Position numbers and translations under genes: made by a program. A DNA stretch of 64,000 nucleotides. It comes from Euryodendron excelsum. Lineage: Eukaryota; Streptophyta; Magnoliopsida; Ericales; Pentaphylacaceae. Below, one piece after another: positions 48,181 through 60,135 of this stretch (positions are counted from its first letter, which is position 1; the number at the start of each line of letters is the position of its first letter). The notes under the pieces are model-generated. The model made no database searches. It was not told the origin of the DNA and saw only the letters and a list, made by a program, of their open reading frames with translations. The stretch lies in the NCBI GenBank assembly GCA_033060915.1, contig CM065394.1, positions 24,673,501-24,737,500 on the forward strand, given 5' to 3'.

Positions 48181-48811
48181 ATTATTATTATTTAACTCTT
48201 GAGAGTTTTGTATCTATAGTTGTGTGCTTCAACTTCCTCATAATATTTGTAAAAAGGTTGTTAAACCCTTGTGATTTATTTCTTGAGTGGTTAAGAGGAA
48301 CACTTGGAGAAAAAAATTCTCTTGGTACTTTGTTTTGGAAAGCAAAACAAAGGATTATTTTTTTTAGTGTTTTTAGAACAAGACACTTGGTATAAAAGTT
48401 TGCTAGTAACTCGGCAAGCTAGTGGTGTAAAGCTATTTGAAAAATAGTGAATTTGTCTAAGGAAGAAGCCTTAGAGGTGGATGTAGATTTACCATAAGAG
48501 GAGTTAACTAAATCACTTTAAATTATTGTGTTTGATCTCTTCTCTTTTCTCTCTTTATATCTTACTTAATATCTTTCTTATATATATAGTCTTGATATAC
48601 TTGAGTTACATGCATACGCTTGAATCCATTGTACTAATCTCACGTTGATTATATCTTGAGTTATCTTGTTTATTAAATATCTAGTTTAATATTTTATATT
48701 TTTTGTATTGTATCTCATGACTTGAAAATTAAGTATATTAGATTATTTTTATTTTAATTTTTAACTATAAACTCAGTTCACCCCCCTCTTAGATTGCCAC
48801 CTGGTTTAACA

Positions 48812-50051
48812 TACTAATCCTAAAAAAAAAATTTCCCTAACCCTCTTTTAAAAAAAAAAATTCTTGACCTCCCCTCGACCAAAATCATGAGTCCACCACC
48901 GGTTATAATTGAAGTAATATTGCTAAACTAATATTTTATTGAAATATTTATTTTATCAGGTGCATCGTACAGGTAAACTGCTAATTTAAAAATAAGGACT
49001 TAGAAAGTGCCACGTGCAAAAATTACTTTTATGAAATAATCATATTTTTGTCCATTCATATTTTTTTTGTATTTTTGTGCTTCTCGTTGCTGCCCACTTG
49101 CTAAAAGGGGAGTGGCTTTCCAAAACAAGATCAAGACCAAGGAAAAATGGTGTGAATGAATTCGCATCACATGTCTGACAAAACTAGAAGGATATTACTT
49201 TTCAAAACAAAGGCCGAGACCTGGGGGAAGCCTGGTCATACTCAACTGGTCCAGGTTTTGGATTCGAGATGTGCTCGACGCTCGCTCTCTCTATCTATAG
49301 ATTTGGACTCTTTTTTGATTCGTTTGGTCTTTGGTGATGTTGTGGTGACGAACTCATCCTTTTAAATAATAATTATGAGTTAAATTGAGCATTTTATAGC
49401 CGAAAAAAACTCTTATGATCACGCCGGTCGGTACTATCGTTCACTCATTTTCTCCTTTTTACTTAGAAAAAAAAAACCAAAACAAAGACCAAGACCTTGA
49501 ATTTAATGGTATGGGCAAAAGCCGTACAAAGCCTCCATATAAAGAATTCTATGTTCTTCAGCCTTGATGCACAGTCAAACTTTGAACTCGTGTATATTCT
49601 TCACCATTTTATCTCTACCTAATCACTTTACGTGCACGCGCCTTGTGCTTTTGCCGGGCTTATGACAACTAATCATATATTTTAATATTGTGTTTAGATC
49701 TTGAATTTATTTAAAATTGTGTTTGGATTACAGTTTAAAGGAGTTGCAAGTTAAAAACAGTCTTTTTAACTGGTTTTTTTAACAAATATTGTTCAAGTGT
49801 CTAAGCTGTTTTTTTAAATTGAGTCAATTTAGAAAATATTTGCTTTTTGGGATGAGCCAAATTTTATTTCAAAAAATCGTAAGCATAAGTTAGCAGTTAC
49901 AAAATAAACTGAATTCAAATATTAAAAAAAATGAAAAGGACACAAAATACTTATACAATTATATATACATACTCATTTATGTGGGATAATAAAACAAACA
50001 AAATATATTCATTTTCTTCTCATTTTTCAAATCCGAGCAAAATATAAATGA
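48812..50051. other. AT-rich intergenic DNA
   Basis: No gene is supported. There are short A and T runs and a 69-codon frame at 49156-49365 with no recognisable feature. The words tgtgtttagatcttgaattt and tgtgtttggatt near 49690-49730 recall element ends, but no partner with a clean duplication was found. Confidence 0.4.
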
Positions 50052-50229
50052 GGGGTTAATTACACTTTGTACCCTTACTTTATACCAAGTTTCACTTTAG
50101 AATGGAAGTTAGTAAAAAGTTGACATAATAACAAATTAAAAGTGTAAGGGCTTAATTATTATAATTAAAAATGAACTTCCTAAAATAAAACTCAATGTAA
50201 AATGCCGAGGTTTAAAGTGTAATTAACCC
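50052..50229. mobile_element. MITE with 16-bp terminal inverted repeats
   Basis: The left end, GGGTTAATTACACTTT (50053-50068), matches the right end AAAGTGTAATTAACCC (50214-50229) perfectly when inverted. ATAAATGA stands on both sides (50044-50051 and 50230-50237), an 8-bp duplication; counted from 50053 it would be 9 bp with one mismatch. The element is 177-178 bp, AT-rich and non-coding. Duplication length allows hAT or Mutator origin. Confidence 0.85.
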
Positions 50230-50895
50230 ATAAATGAATTTCTTATCTTCCATTTCATTTGTTTTTCTTTCTTCTTTTTGTTCCTCTCATTTTTTTCCCT
50301 CCAAGAATCCAAGATACAAATGTAGGATAAAATACCCATTACCAAACACAGCCTTAATGAGCGACCGGCGTACACGGGGTACAGTTACGACTCCAAATTT
50401 CCTACCATGTTCTGTGACCTCAACCCGTTGATCCTATTCAATTAGTGATACTATAGATTGATCATTTGTTGCTTTTGTCTTCAGTTTTTGTACTGTGTTT
50501 CCCAAGCGCGACAAAGGAAAACAAATTCATCGTGCAGGGCTGCAGTAGCAATACCACGTATCTTTTTTTGGTTATGTGGTTAGGAATACCAGGGCCCACT
50601 TAAACATACTTCGACTAATTTCATCCATCCATGCCAAGACACACCATAGTTGTTTTGGTTTGGGGTAAATTTGTATGTTACCATTAAAGTTCAAATCCTT
50701 TTTTTATTTTTCTTGGCCCAGAAAAAAAAAAAAAGAAATTGGAACTATATGGTGAATGGTGGCCTTCCCATTCAAAAGTTAATAATGTGCAGGAATTTCT
50801 AACTTCCAATTCTAATCTACCATATTCTGCGTTAATGTTCTCTCGATGGGCTTCAATGGCCAAGGCCATGGAATACCATATGGGAATAGTGGAAC
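50230..50895. other. Intergenic DNA between two MITEs
   Basis: No gene is supported. The frame at 50234-50431 lacks any family feature. The A-rich run at 50717-50735 is simple sequence. Confidence 0.4.
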
Positions 50896-51135
50896 CAGGG
50901 CCAACCCTAAGATTTTAAGAGCCTCAATCGAAGTTCAGAGATGAGCCCCTCTATGCAATTATGAATTTACGAAATTGGACTTTTTATTTGAAATTGAGCC
51001 TCTTATTAAAATATTATTTAATTCTTTATTTTAAATCACTATATAACACCTCTAAACAATTAAAACTCAAATTTTAGACTTTTAAGAGAGGCCTAAAACC
51101 TGAGCTGAACTTGCTTCAACCCAGGGCCAGCTCTG
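50896..51135. mobile_element. hAT-type MITE
   Basis: This 240-bp segment begins CAGGGCCAACCCTA and ends CAGGGCCAGCTCTG. It is flanked by a perfect 8-bp duplication AGTGGAAC (50888-50895, 51136-51143). CAGGG-type tips with 8-bp duplications are the mark of hAT elements. The tips derive from a near-palindrome (CAGGGCCGGCCCTG-like), so they look alike in both direct and inverted reading. It is non-coding. Confidence 0.82.
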
Positions 51136-51143
51136 AGTGGAAC

Positions 51144-52207
51144 TAATATCGAGAAAGACCAATCTTGGGCATTAATAGGTAACCTTTTACATAGTATATG
51201 AAATCTAATTATTATTAAGATAGAATATACACTTAATTACCCTAAACCAAAACGAGTTTCAGATTTTCTAAGCACCTAGTCTAAAGATTAGCTCAACTCC
51301 AAAAAAAAAAAAAAAAATGGAGGAACAATGGATTTTAAAGTCCAGTTCTAAGTTTAGATCATGATCATGAGACCAGATCAATATTGTACAATTTACTTAT
51401 AGGCAATAGCAAATTCCCTAAGAAAGTTGGTAGCAGCAGCTTTTGCAGACTTTAATTTTCAAGAATTCAAGTTGTGAAAGGAGAGCTTCCTAGAAATTAA
51501 AATGTCAAGAACAATGCATAGATTGACCATTTCTGAAAGCGTATAGCAGAAAACAAAGTCCAAAATTTTCTTCGACATTCTAGATAGACGAATGGAAACA
51601 GAAACATAAATATGCTTTAATACTTCTATGTTCAAGTCACGTTTCATCCAATAATATCCTATTTAATTTTATATTACCTAATTTTTCATTTCCCAGCCTC
51701 ATTTCACTCTTCCGTTTCAGTTATCGTTTCTGCTTCTTATGACAAAAAGTTTTAGTTATTAATTAGCTAGTTATTTTCGAAATAAATTCTGCATGACTTG
51801 TACATCTCTTATCTGGGAAAGAAGCTAAGAAGAACTAAGAAATCCAATCCATTATCGATGATATTAGGAATGTGGCCATTTTAAAAAAAAAAAAAAACTA
51901 ACTATCTTTTGTTGGTTGGCTTTAGATATACAAGTAATGTTGTTGGTCTGATGCGTAAAAACTGCAAGTTTTTTGAGTAATGACATAAGACCAAAGACGA
52001 GCATTGTTCTCAAGTTTATCCGGATTTCATACCAAAATTTCTATGATAAAAAATCGATTGAATTCTTCATTAAGACAAATGAATGATGAATGACTTTCTA
52101 CAAGATCAGGAAATTCAAGGATACCTTTTTATATTAGATTTATGTGTGTACGTGAACTATATATATACGTCTAGAACTATATATGAACACCTTAATTTAA
52201 GCTTTCA
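51144..52207. other. Intergenic DNA and 3' flank of the receptor kinase
   Basis: No gene is supported. The part next to 52207 is the 3' untranslated and terminator region of the kinase on the minus strand. No exact AATAAA was found close to the stop; AT-rich near matches occur around 52125-52170. Confidence 0.4.
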
Positions 52208-55200
52208 TCACAATGAGGGAGGAGAGGAGATATAACTGATGTGGCCCCGACTGCTCGAAATCTTGACCAACATGGCTAGGACCTCCTTCATGTTCGGCCT
52301 AGCCTGTGGTGACTCGGCCGTGCACCTTATCCCAACCTTTAGTAACTCACACATCTCCTCCGCGCCCTCTGCAAGCCCAGATCCCAGAAGTGCCACTGGT
52401 ATAATGGCCCGGCCAAGACCATGCCGTCCATTTCCAATGACCCTTCTGGCCCATTCAACTAGACACTCTTCCCCTCCATCCGTAGCACGCCTCCCGGTTG
52501 CTAGCTCCATTGCTAGCACTCCAAAGCTATACACATCACCTTTAGTCGTGGCTTGCCAAGTCTGCCCGTATTCTGGCGCAATGTAGCCGACCGTTCCGGC
52601 CACCATTGTGCTCACATGGCTACCTCCAGCATCAACAACCCTAGCAAGGCCGAAATCTGTGACCCTGGCTTTTCCATCCTTGTCGAGTAAGACATTGCTG
52701 GCCTTGACATCTCTATGAACGATAGAAGGATAGCACTCGTGGTGTAGGAAGACTAAGGCACGAGCTACGTCTACTGCAATATCCATTCGCCTTCTCCATG
52801 TTAGCCTTGTTCGGTCTGAAACAAAATCCTCCAAGCTCCCGCCTTCCATGTACTCGTAAACCAATAATTTCTCCGACCCATCAAGGCACCACCCGTAGAG
52901 CGTCACAAGGTTCGGGTGTGGCCAACCGAAGCTATTTCCACTTAGAACCTCCATTTCAGCTCGGAACTCTTTTTCGCCCTCAATCCCCTCTCTTTGTAGC
53001 TTCTTCACCGCTACTTCTCTCCCGTCAGGCAATAGTCCTCTGTACACGGTTCCATATCCTCCCCTCCCAATAATCCTATCATCTGAAAAGTTTCCCGTGG
53101 CCTTCAAAATGTCCGGATGGGTAAACGCCGTTTTGTCCAATCGGATGACCTTAATAGTGTCCGACAACCATGGCGAAGATGTGCTTGAACTTGATACAAA
53201 TTCATGTTGGCCTTTTATATCCTCCAGGAGATATCCCGGTGTGTCTGCCGGGCTTTTCACCACAAGACAAACTACAAGCGTCATGATTCCGCACACTAAA
53301 AAGGCCATTACCAGAGCGAAAAACCCCAAAAACGTGCCCAATTTTGTAGTCTTTTTACTCTTCACATCTCCGTGTGCTGGTGGATTATTTGAGGATTTGT
53401 TCATGAAAGGTGGAAGGTGCAACAATGGGTTGCCAATGAAAGACTCTTCGTCGAATGTTGTTAATTGTCCAGTGGTTGGGACTACGCCGGTGATGTACGG
53501 ATTGTAGGAGATGTTGAACTTGCTCAATTCAGATAAATTGTTCAAGCTTGCTGGGAAAGCTCCGGAGAAATTGTTATACGACAAATCAAGGTTCCTTAAG
53601 CACTTGATGCCCCCAATTGACATCGGAATTTCACCGGAAAACTTGTTCTGTGAAATGTTGAGCACTGCCAGTGGCATTAGTCCAATCTCCGGCGGCAGAC
53701 GGCCATTCAATCCATTGATCCCCAAATGCAACATGCTGAAATTCTGCATCGTACCAATCTCGGACGGGACCTCGCCGGAGAGCTGATTACCGCTGAGTTG
53801 AACATAACCAGAGGTCTGAAGTATTCGCAAGTCACGAACACACAATGGGAATATGCCATACCCTTTAAGCAATCTATCCCAAAGGCTTCTGCAACTCTTC
53901 CTTGTAAGAATTGTATATACAAAACTAAATGGTGGGTAGTCTGCCGGTATCCACCTCCTCATAGCCACGCACTCGCCGGAACCAGCAGTGATTCCGCCAT
54001 TCTGCTGATTTTTCTGGAAAGTTGGCGTCGCGTTCCGGCCAATGTTTGTCAACTCCGGTGGGATTGGCCCTGAAAGTTGATTGTTCGCGAGGTTTAGCCA
54101 TAACAAGCTCTTACAGTTCCCCAGCTGTGGTGGGATTTCACCGGATAGTTCATTGTTGGCAAGCATCAACCACAAGAGTGAGCTGAAGTTTCCCAGACTT
54201 GCCGGAATTGACCCATTTAGCTTATTGAAGGACAGATCAAGAGCTTGGAGGCCTAGCAAATTTCCATATTCGGGGGGAATATTTCCGGTAAATTGATTGT
54301 AAGCAAGAATCAAGAACCGTAAGCTCGTCATTTGAGAGATTTCGACTGGTAATGGACCCGAAAAGTTGTTGAAGCTCAGGTCTAATCTGGAGATGTTCGT
54401 CAAGTTGAGAATTCCCGACGAGTATATCCCACCGGTGTATGAATTTGAATGCAGAACAAGAAATTTGACCTGTGTGAATCGCCCGAAAATTTCTTGTACC
54501 TCACCTCCAAAATTGTTCTTGCTCAAATCCAAGAAGGCCAAGTTTCTCAACCCAAGCAAAGACTCTGGAATGTTTCTCGAGAAACTGTTATTTCCCAAGT
54601 AGAGTTCTTCCAGAGCCGAAATATTGCCAATCTCTGCTGGAATTTGACCGGTGAAATTGTTTCCCCACAGAGTCAGAATCACCAATTCTCTACAATTTGA
54701 AATTTCCGTTGGAACCTCTCCGGTGAAATCATTTTCTGACAGGTCCAAAACTTGCAAACTACAGTTTCCGGAGAAAATTGCCGGCGAAACTTTCCCCAGT
54801 AACCGGTTTTCAGATGCTGAAAATTTTTGAAGCTTTGCGAAACCCTGCCAGATATTGCCTGTGAAATCGTTGGCGCTCAGGTCAAGGAACTGCAAATTCC
54901 GGCATTCATCAAAGCCATTGATGATTGTGCCGGTGAAATTGTTGGTCGATAAATTGGCGACAACCAAACTGTTACAGATTGCCGGGAAAGTTAACTGAAT
55001 TGTACCGAATAACCGGTTTGTCGACAGGTCAAGAACCTCCAAGCTGTTGAGTCCGGTCAGGTTAAGCTTGCCGGTGATGATGTTGTGAGACAAGTTCAAC
55101 ACTTTGAGGCTCTGGCACCGGCCTAAGTCAGCCGGGAAACCTCCGGAGATGGTGTTTGCAGAGAGGTCGAGGTGGGTGAGGGCTGTCAAGGCCGAGAAGT

Positions 55201-55706
55201 TCCCAAATATGTCGCCGGCGATGTTGCTTCGGGAGAGGTCGATGCCGGTGACACGGCTGCCGCCGTCACAGGAAATTCCGGGCCAGGCGCAGGGTGTCAA
55301 GTTCTGCTGCTGGTTCCAGCTGGAGTATCTTCCTCGATTCACTCGATTCTGATCTTCGAGGTAGATTTTCAACTTCAGCAGAATCTGTGTGTCAGACTCT
55401 AGTGAATCTCCAACAACAATGGTGCCTAGAAGTTCACAACGTAGTACTCACAGTTAGAATGTTGGGAATCAAATTCAACTCCAACCAACAAAATCATCCT
55501 TGAAGAGCTCAAAACTCAATGTTAATATACATATACATATTGCTAGATTTTCGGGGAAAGTTTAAGAAGAAAGTTTGATCATATACAACCCAAATAGATA
55601 GGAAAACAAGAACCATAAGGCGAGGGAGAATTTGATTATTACCTGTAATCAAGATTAAGAAAAAGATTAAAGCAACTCGGCAAGCATCAACTGTGTCTAT
55701 TGACAT
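52208..55706 (-). CDS. NILR1: LRR receptor-like serine/threonine kinase, subfamily X (NILR1-like)
   Basis: A plasma-membrane receptor kinase. Exon 1 (55706-55643) gives MSIDTVDACRVALIFFLILIT, a signal peptide. A 217-bp intron (55426-55642, GTAATA...TTCTAG) follows. Exon 2 (55425-52208) completes 1093 residues. In order: an LRR N-terminal cap (WPGISC), about twenty LRRs of the NxxSGxIPxxIG type, a non-LRR island (about 480-555, NATPTFQKNQ to LCVRDLR) before the last LRRs, a membrane helix (about 717-745), and a kinase with GRGGYGTVYRG (about 805), VAVKK, HRDVKASNVLL (RD type), DFGLA and APEYG. All catalytic residues are present and the frame is clean. The layout matches Arabidopsis At1g74360, known as NILR1, a sensor of nematode ascarosides. 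Orthology is judged by eye. The 55706 ATG is the first in this frame. Confidence 0.9.
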
Positions 55707-56100
55707 GTCAGTATAATTCAATCTGTTCTTCTTCTTCTTCTTCTTCTTCGCTCTTCCTCTAATTCAGAGTTATTCGACGAGTTCTTCGTGACCTCATGGG
55801 TGTGAGATTAATCAGAAGAAACGTTAAAGTATGCATTTTCCCACAGCAATATATGTTTATATATATGAGGGAAATGAATGTATAGTATGACAGTGTGGTT
55901 GAATTTAGAGTACCTGCAGATAGACCAAACCAAATTGTATTGCTTTTTGATATATCTGTATATATGTATAACATGTGTTTTGATTACTTTAATTTGATGT
56001 ATTCTTTAAGAGAAATTATTTAGTAAGTCTGAAACACCACGTCAGCATAATGACGTGATGTGCCCGACTTATTAAAAGTAAACATATCATGTACTTTTGT
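55707..56100 (-). promoter_or_regulatory. Leader and promoter of the receptor kinase
   Basis: Reading leftward to the start codon: a perfect dyad CACGTCA-6-TGACGTG (56038-56057, bZIP/TGA-type TGACG cores), a TATA-like TATATATAAA (about 55857-55866), and a GAA-repeat leader (55726-55749). TATA to ATG is about 150 bases. Function is inferred from motif and position. Confidence 0.55.
55726..55749. repeat. (TTC)8 microsatellite in kinase leader
   Basis: Eight uninterrupted TTC units (GAA on the transcribed sense) lie in the 5' leader, about 20 bases before the start codon. Confidence 0.9.
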
Positions 56101-56949
56101 AACTCAACTACATGAGTAATAAACATGAACGTGTTAGAAAAGATATTATTTTTATTATTCTCAAAATTAAGTCAATCAACATAGCCCTCAAAATTAAATT
56201 AAATAACATAAAAATAGGAACATATATTTACTTGTAATAGGTCCGGACTGACATGGTGTTCCTACTTAGATAATTTCTAATTGAAGCATATAGTAATCAA
56301 AATAGAAAGCAGAAGCACAAAGTTATAAGGAAAACTAAAAATGGGGAACCAATCAAATTAAAAATCTTAGTAAAATATTTTGCAAAATAAAACGGAAACT
56401 TCTAAGAAAAACATAGTAAAAAATCATATGAATACGTTAATGAATACCTTATAAAGGAGAGTGAATGTTTAGTTGGAACTTGAGAAAAACTAATGTTTAA
56501 GAATGAATACTTTAAGTTTTTATATAGTTTTTTAGAGTTTCTTACTAGCTTCTCTTTAATTTCTTTGAAGCTTCTTTTAATATCTATTCAAAATATTTGT
56601 TAATAGTATCGGAATCGATTTCTCATAATTTTTTCAAGAGTTTTGTACTGATATCAGATGAGAGATGAGGGACGAGGGCTTTGAACATAAGAGTGTTTGA
56701 AGCTGCGGGGGGATTTCAAAGAGAGCCGCCCATGTTGACCAGTTTTGCTTGCAGATGTTGGTCTCTGGGTTGAATAATCAGGATTGGAATCAGAGAGTCA
56801 GAGGGCATGTTTAGGCTTTCACGTCTATTGGTTGCTATATTGTTCTAGAGGCAGCCAATGACTAATTCCCATTTTAATTATTTTTTTTGGGTCAATTCTC
56901 TTGCCTAATACATTGGTATTAGTATTGTACCAAATTACATTATAATAAA
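56101..56949. other. Distal upstream region of the kinase
   Basis: No gene is supported. The sequence is AT-rich, with a short GC-richer island near 56690-56770 (gctgcggggggattt). The TSD of the SINE occupies 56936-56949. Confidence 0.4.
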
Positions 56950-57170
56950 CCCTATGGAATTGGCTTGGTAGTTAAAATTTAGGGCTTAGGGTATGCTCTT
57001 TTTAAGGTTTTAAGTTCGAAATATCTTAAGTACTATTAACTCTATAGAGTCACTTACAGAGTCTTTAGTCCAATAATTATTCGGTTTGTATGAGACCAGG
57101 GGGCTGCACAGGTTTCAGAATTAATCAATGTACACGCAAGCTGGTTCGAACACCTGATTAATCAAAAAAA
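56950..57170 (+). mobile_element. tRNA-derived SINE with perfect 14-bp TSD
   Basis: The 221-bp element has a tRNA-like head: A-box-like TGGCTTGGTAGTT (56961) and B-box-like AAGTTCGAAAT (57011), about 50 bases apart. A body contains gggctgcacaggtttcagaa and cgcaagctggttcgaacacc, and a short A tail ends it. The 14-bp duplication TACATTATAATAAA flanks it exactly (56936-56949, 57171-57184). The 3' body resembles a SINE family common in eudicots; I could not verify the family name. Confidence 0.85.
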
Positions 57171-57189
57171 TACATTATAATAAAAACTA

Positions 57190-57300
57190 GATTTTCAAGA
57201 AACAGAGTTAGCCTAGTAATAGCGGTGACTTCATTCAAACTATGAAGTCATGAGTTCAACTCACTCTCCTTTTCTCTTAAGATTTTGACCCTCTAATATA
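57190..57300 (+). mobile_element. Possible second SINE head
   Basis: An A-box-like TTAGCCTAGTAATAG (57208) and a B-box-like GAGTTCAACTCAC (57251) are about 43 bases apart, the spacing of a tRNA promoter. Just after the box a pyrimidine stretch follows. No duplication was found, so this could be a truncated copy. Confidence 0.4.
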
Positions 57301-59060
57301 CCAAACAAAAAATATGGATTTTCACCCGAAAGTTTATTAAAATATGCTAATTGTACCAACTTAGTAATAAAATTACTAGATGTATTTGTTTTCCTTCAAT
57401 ACATTTGGAAGAAAATGATTCCACATAAACAAACTAAAAAAAAATAACAACACTAACAAAAGAATTAAAAAGACGACACCACCACCCTCTTCCTCTATAT
57501 AGTTGTATATATATTAGTGAGAAGAATTTCATTAAACTCTCCTCAAGAGGTGAAATTCGCTTCTAGAATGGAGAAAAATTCTAATAAAAATTTAAGAGAA
57601 AATTATAGGAAACGTTTAAAATATGTTTTAGAAATTCTAATATAATTTTAAAAAATATTTTAGAAATTCTTAAAAAATATTGTGAAAACTCCCTAAAAAG
57701 ATAGGCATATCATAATTTTTAGTATTTTTTGTTCCCTCAAATCTTTTTTAACAATAATATATATTTTCTCTCAAGTTTCTATAGATAATGTACATCATTG
57801 GTTTTTTAATATCATAAAATTTTTATAATTTCGTTGTAGTTCATCAACTAGATAAAAGGTCAAAAATATTCAGACATTGAATTAAAAAAATATATGTTTA
57901 CTTCATAAATTCTGTGATTATTTTGAGGGCGTTGAACAACCATAAAAAAAAATTAACTATTGTTCAATAATTTCTAGTATCATTAAGCAAAGAGAATTCT
58001 TGATGTCTCTCTTTCTATACAGAAAGTAACTTCTCCATTTAATGCACTACTAGATCATAGAGTAATGCTCTAAAAAAAGATTTTGTGTGCATAATTTTCA
58101 TGCAAATGATGTGATTCATTTGGCTCTTATGAATTCAAGATCAAGGAGTATTTCGTAAGTAATGACATTACTATAACAATCTGAAGTGGAATTCAACAAA
58201 TTATCAGATCTGTCACTAAGACTACCTGTTTCAAGGGCCAACACAACATAAATATATCATAAAAGTCCAATCTATAGTGAAATTTAACTAACTTCAACCA
58301 TGAACCCTATTTTTATTGTTTAAAACCTTGTGATTTGGTAAACTATCTTTCGCCTACTTTGGACCAACTATGGTCCTTTTTGAATTCTAATTATACTAAC
58401 AGAAATGAACCAAAAAAATATAAATACATCATTGAATCCTAATATCTTTGAATGAAAGAAAAAGGGAGGAAAAGAAATTAAAAAGGAGATAAAAGGAAAA
58501 AACTAGAAGAAGAAGCCCTTGAATTGAATTGAGTTTGAAAAAATACACCTACAGAATAAGCACCCCACGTGGAGATAGAGGCCTATTAACATCAGTCGTG
58601 CCTATCCAATAGGTGCCAACTGTGCTTTACACCTCAACTAAGGAAAACACTGCGAATACTACAAATATGAATTTTTTATACATTTTTTCCATAAGTTCTA
58701 ACTAAGCATCTATGGATATGGAATTATTCATATATGTTTTTATTAAATTTTTTAAAAGTTTACACTAAATTTCTTAATGCTATATTTGGAGTTTGGATTT
58801 GTCAAAGAAAAAACAAATGAAAAGAAAAATATAAAGAAAAAGATAACAAAATGAAAGTGAATTTTTTATCTCTTTCCCCTCACCTTTTCCTTTTTTGTTT
58901 TTTTTTTTTCATTACCAAATCCTTGTTCCAAATACAACATAAATATCTCCTTTAAATTCTGCGAAAATTTCTTGATAAGATTTTTATTATGGTTTCAATC
59001 ATTCTTGCTTTCCTCTTAGTGTTTCCTCCATCCTTTTTTTATTTTCGCTTCTTATTTTGA

Positions 59061-59061
<1 letters not shown>
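57301..59061. other. AT-rich intergenic DNA
   Basis: No gene is supported in either strand. The sequence is strongly AT-rich with short homopolymers and no frame with family features. Confidence 0.45.

Positions 59062-59118
<57 letters not shown>
59062..59118. repeat. (TA)9-(GA)19 compound microsatellite
   Basis: About nine TA units run straight into about nineteen GA units. The minus-strand frame through it, with alternating Ser-Leu, is a shadow of the repeat. Confidence 0.95.
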
Positions 59119-59121
<3 letters not shown>

Positions 59122-59507
59122 AGATAAAGATAACTCAATACGTGAGATTTCTGCAATTATATGTTTGGAGAGGATTAAATATACAGTCATATCCATGAGG
59201 ATAGAGTAGAACAAGTTTAACACCATGGCCATATAGTTGAAGGGTCCAAAATGCTGATAATTGAAAGGCAGTTTTACCAACTTTAGTCAAAAACAGTTCA
59301 CATCAAGCCACAGACTAGAATAACAAGTCTTTGTCAGCAGCTGACTTGTGATTTTATAATTTACCGTTATATTTCTTATCTCTATTTGTAAACTAGCGCC
59401 GCGCACGTGTGAAGGCACGCGTGAAGAATTTTAAAAATAAAAATGTAATAACCAACTTTTCATAAAATTAATAATACAGAAAATTTCAATCTCTTACCTT
59501 GAGAAGA
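59119..59507. other. Intergenic DNA left of the copia element
   Basis: No gene is supported. There is a short GC-rich word, gcgccgcgcacgtgtg (about 59396), with a CACGTG core in AT-rich surroundings. Confidence 0.4.
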
Positions 59508-60135
59508 TGTTATGAGAAACTTTGTTGGCAAGAAAGAAGGAAATCATGGGAATAAATTATTTACTCTTAAATCATGAGACATTATTTGATTGTTTGTAAA
59601 TTGAGATTATTCCCTTATTAGTGTTTGTATTCCCTATTTATTTGAGGACTCATACATGAGCTCTCCATGAATGATATTCCAGACCTTCTCAGTGTGGACG
59701 TAGGCACCATCGTCGAACCACGATATATCTTCGTGTCTTACTCTTCTTGATAATTTTTTTTTTATCATTATTTCTTCATGGTATCAAAGCAGGCTTGCTA
59801 AAGAAGAAGGTAGGTTGCTGCCTCTCCATCATTGGGATCTGTTCAAGTTTTTATTGATTTGGTTGATTTGGTTTCGGACACCTTTGCTTCAAGAGTTCAT
59901 AACTTTTTAACCGTAAGTCAGAATCGTGCAAGGCCAGTGGCGTTGGATTTGTATCGTCAAGACCAAGCTAACCAAGCTAACTGTCTTTCGGGCCATTTTT
60001 TACCCTTTTTGAGGGGTTAAAATCGTGGTCAAAATTCGTCGGTCTATTGGTTTGACCAGTTTTCATTGAAGAAAAAAAAAAAAAAAGCTACTTGTGCGAT
60101 TTCTGCTTCCTTTTGGTAAGATTTCTTCTTGATTA

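Larger units (their letters stand above)
36698..48811 (+). mobile_element. LTR-like repeat I, split by retrotransposon J
   Basis: The left end is TGTTAGTCTTAAG (36698). The right end is CCACCTGGTTTAACA (48811), with inverted TGTTA/TAACA tips and near-matching flanks TACTG/TACTA. With J and one ATTAT removed, about 1917 bp remain. It carries the gattttgatgataac word near the left end and cacccccctcttag near the right, both shared with H in inverse orientation. No coding region is seen, so a solo LTR or a non-autonomous element is likely. Confidence 0.62.

Noticed and set aside
49690..50360. Larger DNA element bounded by tgtgtttrgat and ccaaacacag words
   Set aside because: No clean inverted ends or duplication could be lined up; the MITE at 50052 lies inside the span.
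52239..55503. Numerous plus-strand frames (71-136 codons)
   Set aside because: Shadows of the receptor-kinase gene.
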